Part shown: positions 7,802 through 13,829 of the stretch, piece by piece
Numbering within the stretch: the first letter of the stretch is position 1
Layout of the letters: each line of letters begins with the position of its first letter
Assembly: GCA_044225205.1 (NCBI GenBank)
Contig: JBGAIY010000077.1
Coordinates: forward strand, 1 to 23,404
From: JAEUJT01 sp044225205
GTDB lineage: Bacteria > Myxococcota > Myxococcia > Myxococcales > Myxococcaceae
Direction: 5' to 3'
Length of the DNA: 23,404 nucleotides
Notes under the pieces: generated by a model
What the model was told of the DNA's origin: nothing
What the model saw: the letters and a program-made list of their open reading frames with translations, nothing else
Database searches by the model: none
Position numbers and translations under genes: made by a program

Positions 7802-7870
7802 AACCATTTCCCCAGCAGCGCGCCTGAACATTGACTCGCTGGGCGCTCGGGCGCACCCTGTCGGCCAGAC

Positions 7871-9037
7871 GTGAAGGCATGGCTCGAGCGGCTCGCACCA
7901 GCGGGTGACCCGATTTCGCTGCCCGATGACTCGGGTGCACTCGTTCTCGGCCGTTCGCCGAAAGCCACCCTCGTCTTCGACGACCTTCGCGTGTCTCCGC
8001 GGCACTGTTCGGTTTTTTTCGAAGGCGGGTTCTGGCGCGTGCGTGACTTGGGCTCCGAGCACGGCACCAAGGTCAACGGTGCGGCATTGTCGTACCCCCG
8101 GGCCCTCTTTCGAGGTGACGTCATTGAATTCGGCGGCGCCCGCTTGCGGTACGACACCGAAACGCCGGCCGACGACCCCGCGTTGATCGACGCCATCGCC
8201 CAGAACCCCGAGGCCGACGAAGGGTGGCTCGTGTACGCCGACTGGCTGCTCGAGAAGAACGACGCCTTGGGCGAGCGCATGGTGCGCACCCGGCGCGGGC
8301 AGCGCGTCGACCATTTGCCCTGGCTCGGCCCCCTGTGGGACCCCTTCGTTTCGGGAGAACTCGAAATCGACTGGCAGTTCGGCTTCATTCGGCGTGCGAC
8401 CGTGCGACCGGTCGTCGGGCATCTGCCCATTGACTGGAAAGACGCGGTCTCGACGCTGTTGCGGCTGCGCATTGGGCAGCTGACCCGAGAACTGGTCATC
8501 GACGTGCCGGGGCTCACCATCGGCTCCGACGGTCTTGGGTCGGCGCAGCAATTCATGGCGAATGTGCCCAACGTACCGGCGTCGCTGGCGGCACTGCGGC
8601 TCGGGTACCTGGTGAGCGACCGGCCGCCCGCGTCGCTGACCGCGAGTGAGTTGCTGGCGTTGAACGTGCCGCGCCTCAAGGGCACCGAAGTCTTCGTACA
8701 TGCCCGCTCGGCCCGCTTGGTTCAGCTCGCCTCAGACCCCGGCGTGAAGTTCTTCGGGGTCGACGCCGACGGGGCCCGCGCGTTGACCGACGTGACCCGC
8801 GTTCGCCGAGCCGGCAAAGGCCAGCTCCACTTCGAAACGCCCCCCGGCATACCCTTCGTCGCCGACGGTAACCCGTGTCATTTCGCGCTCTCAGACGGGC
8901 GCTGGCGCTTGGTCGCCGGGCGGTTGCGGGGTGAAATTCGCGTCAACCAGCGCGTCGACACCGTCTACTTGTTGTTGCCGGGAGACGTGATCGACGTGCA
9001 AGGCGCCGGCAAGTTTCGCTTCGAGGTGGCACGTTGA
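7871..9037 (+). CDS. FHA protein with TIGR02996 repeat-companion domain (first tandem copy)
   Basis: The 388-residue protein has an N-terminal FHA domain (about 15-95): LGRSPKATLVFDD with Gly27-Arg28, VSPRHC with Ser42, Arg44 and His45, and KVNG with Asn69-Gly70. These residues normally bind phosphothreonine. A TIGR02996 segment follows (about 102-140, with VYADWLLEKND). The middle has weak leucine-repeat-like strands (LTRELVIDVP near 204, LAALRLGYL near 239). The C-terminal 60 residues look like a second, degenerate FHA fold: RWRLVAG, IRVNQRV, LLLPGDVIDV, KFRFEV. There is no signal peptide. The GTG start at 7871 gives MKAWLERL, which matches the start of the next gene. Its role is unknown; a phosphothreonine-reading scaffold is the natural inference. 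Confidence 0.88.
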   Translation: MKAWLERLAPAGDPISLPDDSGALVLGRSPKATLVFDDLRVSPRHCSVFFEGGFWRVRDLGSEHGTKVNGAALSYPRALFRGDVIEFGGARLRYDTETPADDPALIDAIAQNPEADEGWLVYADWLLEKNDALGERMVRTRRGQRVDHLPWLGPLWDPFVSGELEIDWQFGFIRRATVRPVVGHLPIDWKDAVSTLLRLRIGQLTRELVIDVPGLTIGSDGLGSAQQFMANVPNVPASLAALRLGYLVSDRPPASLTASELLALNVPRLKGTEVFVHARSARLVQLASDPGVKFFGVDADGARALTDVTRVRRAGKGQLHFETPPGIPFVADGNPCHFALSDGRWRLVAGRLRGEIRVNQRVDTVYLLLPGDVIDVQGAGKFRFEVAR

Positions 9038-10206
9038 AAGCGTGGCTCAAACGCATTGACCTCGACACCTTCGCCTCGACGTTGCTCGAGCTGCCCGAGG
9101 GCGCCCAGTCGGTGAACGTCGGCCGCACCCCCGAACGCGAAATCGTCATCAATTCTCCGCACGTGTCGCGGTGGCATTGCCGAATCGCCAGCGACGGCGG
9201 GCTGTGGCGGGTCGAAGACCTCAAGTCGACCGGCGGTACCCTGGTGAACGGCCACCGCGTCGCCCGGCACGTGCTCGCCCACGGCGACGTGATTTCGCTG
9301 CACGGCACCCTGCTCGTCTTTCTCGACCGGCCCGAGTACCGCGACGAAGCACTCGAACGTCGGCTCGACGCCGACCCCGACCACGCCGCCAATGTGCACG
9401 TGTGGGCCGACTGGCTGCTCGAACACGGAGACCCCTTGGGCGAAGGCCTCATTGCGGGCCACCCCGGGCCCGCCGCGTTCGAAGGGCTGCAGCCCCTGCT
9501 CGACGACGGCCGGCTCGAAGTCGTGCTCAAGCACGGCCTCGTGCACACCGTGCGCATTCGGTGCACGGGCGATTCGACCTACCAAGACACCGAGGTACTG
9601 GCCCGGGTCTTGTCGCTGCGCATCGCGCGCTGGCTGCGCGAGTTGACGGTCGACCTGTCGACCTGGAGCGTGCCGAGCCCCCGCCGCCTGCAGGGCGACG
9701 CGGCCGCGGTGCTCAAAGGCGTGCTCACCGCGAACTTCGCCCCCACGTTGCGCCGACTCTCGCTGGGGTATTTGACCCAAGCGTTGCCGCCGTCGACGTT
9801 CGTCGACTCGCTCATTCGCCGCTTGCCCAAGCGCTTTCCCCACTTGGAGACTCCGGCCGAGGCCATTTTGCCCGTCATTCGGCACGCCTGGCTCGAAGTG
9901 CAGCACGTGCCCGACGGGCTCGACTTCGCCCACGACGGCCTGCCCACCGACCGGCGCTTGCCCATTCACACCGGCCTGTGGGTCGGCAGCTCGAAAGCCG
10001 ACCGGTTGCGCGCCATCGCCCCGGGTGTCGACCGAGAGGGGTTGGTGACGAGCTTCATCATTCGGCAGCAGTCGCCGCAGTGGTGCTTGATACCGCTCGA
10101 ACACGGAGTGGCCCTCAATGGTCACCGCGCGGTGCCGACCCGGTTGTTGCCGGGCGACGTCATCGAAGACTTGCGTGGCATGCGCTACCTGTTCGACGTG
10201 ACGTAG
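9034..10206 (+). CDS. FHA protein with TIGR02996 repeat-companion domain (second tandem copy)
   Basis: This 390-residue paralogue of the preceding protein starts at a TTG that overlaps the upstream TGA (TTGA, 9034-9037). The start MKAWLKRI aligns with MKAWLERL of the first copy, which supports this rare start codon. FHA residues are Gly30-Arg31, HVSRWHC with Ser45, Arg46 and His48, and LVNG with Asn72-Gly73. TIGR02996 is at about 103-142 (VWADWLLEHGDPLGE). The middle has LRELTVDLSTW and LRRLSLGYL, matching the first copy. The C-terminus again resembles an FHA half: WCLIPLEHGVALNGH, then LLPGDVIEDL and MRYLFDV. The pair looks like an old gene duplication kept translationally coupled. The end overlaps the convergent zinc-motif gene by 22 bases. 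Function unknown. Confidence 0.87.
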   Translation: MKAWLKRIDLDTFASTLLELPEGAQSVNVGRTPEREIVINSPHVSRWHCRIASDGGLWRVEDLKSTGGTLVNGHRVARHVLAHGDVISLHGTLLVFLDRPEYRDEALERRLDADPDHAANVHVWADWLLEHGDPLGEGLIAGHPGPAAFEGLQPLLDDGRLEVVLKHGLVHTVRIRCTGDSTYQDTEVLARVLSLRIARWLRELTVDLSTWSVPSPRRLQGDAAAVLKGVLTANFAPTLRRLSLGYLTQALPPSTFVDSLIRRLPKRFPHLETPAEAILPVIRHAWLEVQHVPDGLDFAHDGLPTDRRLPIHTGLWVGSSKADRLRAIAPGVDREGLVTSFIIRQQSPQWCLIPLEHGVALNGHRAVPTRLLPGDVIEDLRGMRYLFDVT

Positions 10207-10229
10207 CCGGCCCCCAGCAGGTGCCACGC
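10173..10229. other. Inverted repeat spanning the convergent ends of two genes
   Basis: GCGTGGCA (10173-10180) and TGCCACGC (10222-10229) are perfect reverse complements, 41 bases apart. A second inner pair, CCTG (10188-10191) with CAGG (10218-10221), could extend the stem with a bulge. It straddles both stop codons of the 22-base convergent overlap, where a bidirectional terminator would be expected, but it has no T-tracts. Confidence 0.25.
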
Positions 10230-10730
10230 TTGGCCGCCGATGACCTCGAACGCGCCCGCCTGGCCGAGCCCCGACCCGGCGACGAAGACTCGGTGGTCGG
10301 CTTTCAGCACCACATAGCCCAACACGCCGATCTCATTGCACGGCACGAACCAGCAGGTCGTCGACTCGACCGATTGGGTTGGTCGCAACGAATGGCGTTG
10401 ACCGAGCGCCAGCAGAACGCCGATGGGTGTCATCAGGCGCCCCAATTCGGCGGGTACCAGGCCGAAGCGCTTCGCCGACGAAATGAGCTGGCCCTCTTGG
10501 GCTTGCTCCAGCGCTTCGGAGCGACGAATGCACTCGGCGTGGTCTTGGGCCGCCGAATCGTTCTGACAGAAGCCACAGGGTTCTGGCGGCTGCGGGGCTT
10601 GATTTCTCGCTCGCCAAAACTCGGCGACGCGCAGCTTCGAGCGCTCACGTTCAAGCTCGACCCACTGATGAACGCAAACCGCGTGGTCTCCGACACCGGC
10701 GTCTTGGTGGCAGACGGCGCAACGCAGCAT
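10185..10730 (-). CDS. Small protein with two identical-spacing C2HC zinc motifs
   Basis: The 181-residue protein carries two motifs with the same spacing, Cys-x2-Cys-x8-His-x2-Cys: Cys4, Cys7, His16, Cys19 (CAVCHQDAGVGDHAVC) and Cys52, Cys55, His64, Cys67 (CGFCQNDSAAQDHAEC). Each is followed by a charged helix-like stretch (VELERER; RRSEALEQ). The C-terminal half (about 85-181) is a separate, mostly beta-like region with Cys126 and Cys131. The equal spacing suggests two small zinc-binding modules, possibly from an internal duplication. I do not recognise a named family. The gene starts seven bases after the esterase stop, so it is the last gene of the long minus-strand run. It overlaps the convergent FHA gene by 22 bases. 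Confidence 0.75.
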   Translation of the reverse strand: MLRCAVCHQDAGVGDHAVCVHQWVELERERSKLRVAEFWRARNQAPQPPEPCGFCQNDSAAQDHAECIRRSEALEQAQEGQLISSAKRFGLVPAELGRLMTPIGVLLALGQRHSLRPTQSVESTTCWFVPCNEIGVLGYVVLKADHRVFVAGSGLGQAGAFEVIGGQAWHLLGAGYVTSNR

Positions 10731-10737
10731 TCAAAAC

Positions 10738-11745
10738 CTAGCCTCGCTCGAGTCTGGGCACGAGGTACCCGAGCGAGCGGTCAAACCGGTAGTTGATGGC
10801 CATGTGCCCGTCGTCGAACTCTTCGTGCACGTGATCGATTTTGGCGTTCTTGAATTCTTCGCTGATCAACCGCGCGCCCCACCGCAAATTGAATTCGTCA
10901 CGAGTGCCGCAGTCGATGAAGACGCTCTTGAGCCGGCGGTACACGTCGAGGTGCTTTGGCACGAAGCGAACCGGGTCGTGCACGAGCCAGCGGTTCCACA
11001 CGTCGACGCGCAAACGGCCATTCTGCAGGTCGATGGGCAGTTCGACATTGAACGGTTCGCCGCGCTTGGGCGAATACGCCGCCGACATGCACAGCATGTT
11101 GATGACCGCGTGGTCGTCTCCGCGCATTTTGGTGGCCAACGAACGCTGGGTGAAGTCTCGGTACCAGGGCTCGATGCCGCCCATCTTCAGCAGGGGCCCC
11201 GCGGCCTGCGGCAGTTCGTTCAGGTAGCAGTACTCGAACCCGGCGTCTCCCGAATGCACGCCGATGTGCGCAAACAGCTCGGGGTGAAACCGCGAAATGA
11301 CCAACGCGCCGTACCCACCGCTGCTCTTGCCGACCAGCGCGCGCGCAGTGCCTTTGGGCACCGTGCGAAACGTGCGGTCGACGAAGTTCACCACGTCTTT
11401 GGCGACCACGTCGCGGTAGCGGCCGATGCCTTCTGAATTGAGCCATTGGCTGCCGCCCAGCGCCGTCCACCCGTCGACGAAGACGCCAATGACGGGCGGC
11501 ACCTGCCCCGACTCGACGAGAAAATCGAGCCGCTCGGGCACGTTTCTGGTGAACGGAGACGCGTTGAGCCACGACAGCCCGGTGCCGGTGAAGCCATGCA
11601 GAAAATAGACGACCGGGTACCGGTCTTTCGAATCGGCGTACCCGGGCGGCAGGTACACCGGCATCTGCCGGGTCGAAGGGTCTTGCAGGGGGTTGCCCTC
11701 GAGCGACCCCAAAAACACCTGACAAATTTGAATGGAGCCTTTCAT
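10738..11745 (-). CDS. Esterase-D-family alpha/beta hydrolase
   Basis: The 335-residue protein fits the putative esterase (esterase D / antigen 85-like) family. It has an N-terminal strand set ending in MPVYLPPGY, PVVYFLHGFTG (44-54), the nucleophile elbow GKSSGG with Ser141, a probable acid Asp283 in CGTRDEFNLRWG and His314 in DDGHMAINYR. Known members hydrolyse S-formylglutathione, siderophore esters, feruloyl esters or acyl glycerols; nothing here decides between these. No signal peptide is evident, so it may be cytoplasmic. The ATG overlaps the uracil-DNA glycosylase stop (ATGA, 11745-11742), implying translational coupling with that gene. Confidence 0.88.
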   Translation of the reverse strand: MKGSIQICQVFLGSLEGNPLQDPSTRQMPVYLPPGYADSKDRYPVVYFLHGFTGTGLSWLNASPFTRNVPERLDFLVESGQVPPVIGVFVDGWTALGGSQWLNSEGIGRYRDVVAKDVVNFVDRTFRTVPKGTARALVGKSSGGYGALVISRFHPELFAHIGVHSGDAGFEYCYLNELPQAAGPLLKMGGIEPWYRDFTQRSLATKMRGDDHAVINMLCMSAAYSPKRGEPFNVELPIDLQNGRLRVDVWNRWLVHDPVRFVPKHLDVYRRLKSVFIDCGTRDEFNLRWGARLISEEFKNAKIDHVHEEFDDGHMAINYRFDRSLGYLVPRLERG

Positions 11746-12506
11746 GGCAGCTTTCCAAAACGCTTCATGACTTCTTGCAGGTCGAGCCAGGCCAGTTTTT
11801 TCTCGTTCGGGCTGCGCAGCAAGTACGCGGGGTGAAAAGTGGGCATCAACGGCACGCCTTCATACTGGCGCCACTGGCCTCGCAGCCGGGTAATCGGCGT
11901 CGAGTCTCGCAGCAGGGTCTGCGCCGCGAACTTGCCCAGCGCGACGATGATTTTGGGCTGCAGCGCGCGCAGCTGGGCCTTCAAGAACGGCTCACACGCC
12001 GCAATTTCGTCGGGCTCGGGGTTGCGGTTGTTCGGCGGGCGGCACTTCGCGACGTTGCAAATGTAAACGTCGTCGCGGCTGAATTTCATGGCCTCGTTCA
12101 TCTTGGTCAGCAGCTGGCCCGCCTTGCCGACGAAGGGCACGCCTTGCAGATCTTCGTCTTGCCCGGGCGCCTCACCCACGAACACCAACTCGGCCTTCGG
12201 GTTGCCCGACCCGAAAACGATGTTCGTTCGACCGTTGCACAGCTTGCAGCGCTTGCAGTCTCCCAGCTCGCGGCGAATTTCGTCGAGCGTCTGTACCGGG
12301 CCGGTGGCCGGCGACACCGCGGCGACAGGCACGGCGGGCGTTGGCGCATTCGTCACCACCGCTGGGGCACGAGCCGCGACGGGAGGCGGCGCTTTGGCGA
12401 CCGCGACGGTCGGGTCTCGGTACAAGACCCTCGTGCCGTCAGACTCCTGCCACGCCAAATGGCGGCGCAGCTCGGTCACGATTTCGGGCAGCCCCTCGTC
12501 AGTCAT
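11742..12506 (-). CDS. Family 4 uracil-DNA glycosylase (Fe-S type)
   Basis: The 254-residue protein removes uracil from DNA, starting base excision repair. The catalytic domain (about 72-254) carries motif I GEAPGQDED (111-119) and motif II HPAYLLR (225-231). The four cysteines that hold a 4Fe-4S cluster in this family are Cys84 and Cys87 (CKRCKLC) and Cys155 and Cys171 (KCRPPNNR ... AACEPF), with the expected 16-residue spacing between the last two. Residues about 35-70 are an Ala/Pro/Val-rich linker that separates a short N-terminal helix from the enzyme, a layout common in proteobacterial members. It lies between coaBC (41-base gap) and the esterase, with which it overlaps by four bases. 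Confidence 0.94.
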   Translation of the reverse strand: MTDEGLPEIVTELRRHLAWQESDGTRVLYRDPTVAVAKAPPPVAARAPAVVTNAPTPAVPVAAVSPATGPVQTLDEIRRELGDCKRCKLCNGRTNIVFGSGNPKAELVFVGEAPGQDEDLQGVPFVGKAGQLLTKMNEAMKFSRDDVYICNVAKCRPPNNRNPEPDEIAACEPFLKAQLRALQPKIIVALGKFAAQTLLRDSTPITRLRGQWRQYEGVPLMPTFHPAYLLRSPNEKKLAWLDLQEVMKRFGKLP

Positions 12507-12547
12507 GGCTCAGGCTCTTACTCCGAAGTTCAGGTGATCACTCGGCT

Positions 12548-13783
12548 TTAGCGCGCGCCCCTGGGCGAGGCCACGATGTCCCAAACCTGGCTGGCGACGT
12601 CTCGCTTGGCACCCCGGGCTTCGACCCGGTGCCCCGCGGCTGACCACACCGTCACATGGTTGGTGTCGCTCGCGAAACCCGCCCCCGGCGCGGTCACGTC
12701 GTTGGCAACAATGAAGTCGAGGCGTTTTCGCTGCAGCTTCTCGAGGGCATACTTCTCGACGTCGTGGGTCTGTGCGGCGAAGCCGATCAACACGGGGCGT
12801 TTGGCCCGACCGGCGGCGTGCACTTGGGCGCTCGCCCGGGCCAGCACGTCGGGCGTGCGCACGAGCGTCACCGTTTCGGGGCCGTCAGACTTGGGGCTCT
12901 TCTCGGTCGCGACCTGGGCCGGGCGCCAGTCGCTCACCGCCGCCGTCGCCACGAAGTAGTCGGCCGCGTCGACCCGCGAGAGCACGGCTTCGGCCATTTG
13001 CTCGGCCGTCACCACGTCGACGACCTCGAGCCCGTCGCGCAAGGCCGCCACCCCGTCACCCACCGGGCCCAGCACGACGGTCACTTCGGCGCCTCGGGCC
13101 CGCGCCGCTTGCGCCATGGCGAGGCCCATTTTACCGGTCGAAGGGTTCGACATGAAACGCACGGGGTCGAACGGTTCGCGGGTGGGCCCGGCCGTCACCA
13201 ACACCCGGCGGCCGCTCAGGGGCCCCGCGCTGCCCAGGGCTTGCGCCGCTTCGATGAGCTCGCTCAGCTCCGCGAGCCGACCCGCCCCCACATCTCCGTC
13301 GGCGAGGGGCCCCACCCCCGGCCCCACCATGCGAAAACGCGGCACTTCGAGCAGCGCGCGCACGTTTTGTTGGGTCAGCTCGTTTTCCCACATGGCGGTG
13401 TTCATGGCGGGAGCCAGCAGCACCGGGCCCCGAAACGCGAGCAGCGACGTCGTCACCGCGTCGTTGCCCTGCCCGGCCCGAATTCTCGCCAAGAGATCGG
13501 CGGTGGCCGGCACAACCACGAAGGCGTCAGCCCAGCGCGCCAAGTGCAGGTGGCCGAACTGCGCTTCTTGGTGAATGTCGAAGGAGTCGATCAGCACCGC
13601 GTGCCCCGAGAGGCTCTGCAAGGTCAGCGGCGTGATGAATTCTTGGGCGGCCTTGGTCATCGCCACCCGTACCGTCGCTCCCTGGCGACGCAATTCACGA
13701 ATGAAATCGCCGGCTTTGTACGCGGCGATGCCTCCGCCAACCCCGACGGCGACGTTGCGCCCCTGCAAGTACCCGGTGCTCAC
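12548..13783 (-). CDS. coaBC: Bifunctional phosphopantothenoylcysteine decarboxylase / phosphopantothenate-cysteine ligase
   Basis: The 411-residue fusion carries out CoA steps two and three: CTP-dependent joining of cysteine to phosphopantothenate (CoaB) and FMN-dependent decarboxylation (CoaC). The CoaC half (1-180) shows GVGGGIAAYK (14-23), His78 in FGHLHLARWAD and the APAMNTAMW motif (124-132, Asn128). The CoaB half (190-411) shows VTAGPTREPFDPVRF, NPSTGKMG (213-220), AAVSDWRP (281-288), a Lys pair in EKSPKSD and IGFAAQTHD. The segment usually written LACGxxGxGR is LADGDVGAGR here, so the CoaC active-site cysteine (Cys158 in E. coli) is Asp162. All other catalytic residues I can identify are present. 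The start ATG at 13783 is close to the Rossmann strand, as expected. Confidence 0.95.
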   Translation of the reverse strand: MSTGYLQGRNVAVGVGGGIAAYKAGDFIRELRRQGATVRVAMTKAAQEFITPLTLQSLSGHAVLIDSFDIHQEAQFGHLHLARWADAFVVVPATADLLARIRAGQGNDAVTTSLLAFRGPVLLAPAMNTAMWENELTQQNVRALLEVPRFRMVGPGVGPLADGDVGAGRLAELSELIEAAQALGSAGPLSGRRVLVTAGPTREPFDPVRFMSNPSTGKMGLAMAQAARARGAEVTVVLGPVGDGVAALRDGLEVVDVVTAEQMAEAVLSRVDAADYFVATAAVSDWRPAQVATEKSPKSDGPETVTLVRTPDVLARASAQVHAAGRAKRPVLIGFAAQTHDVEKYALEKLQRKRLDFIVANDVTAPGAGFASDTNHVTVWSAAGHRVEARGAKRDVASQVWDIVASPRGAR

Positions 13784-13795
13784 CCGCTCAGACCT

Positions 13796-13827
13796 ACACC
13801 CGAGTTGGCACGGTTGCCAGTCGGTGT
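13796..13827 (-). terminator. Stem-loop filling the gap upstream of coaBC
   Basis: This interrupted hairpin occupies most of the 46-base gap between the large secreted-protein gene and coaBC. On the plus strand the arms are ACAC (13796-13799), CGA (13801-13803), TGGCA (13806-13810), loop CGGT, TGCCA (13815-13819), TCG (13821-13823) and GTGT (13824-13827). On the transcribed strand it is not followed by a T-run. It may terminate weakly, mark a processing site or reduce read-through into coaBC. Confidence 0.4.
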
Positions 13828-13829
13828 CT

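Noticed and set aside
7831..7859. Possible sigma-70 promoter with TTGACT before the first FHA gene
   Set aside because: The only candidate -10 at normal spacing is CACCCT, too poor, and it would sit 11 bases from the start codon.
6060..7940. 626-codon minus-strand open frame opposite typA
   Set aside because: Same cause; the composition is low-complexity Val/Ala/Asp/Arg and the plus-strand gene is unmistakable.
9171..10796. 541-codon plus-strand open frame over the second FHA gene and the zinc-motif gene
   Set aside because: Arg-rich translation without motifs; it is a frame-shifted shadow of the FHA gene and antisense to the zinc-motif gene.
13806..13818. Possible sigma-54 promoter (TGGCAC followed by TTGC)
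   Set aside because: The two elements are only two bases apart, too close for a -24/-12 promoter; the sequence is explained by the hairpin.
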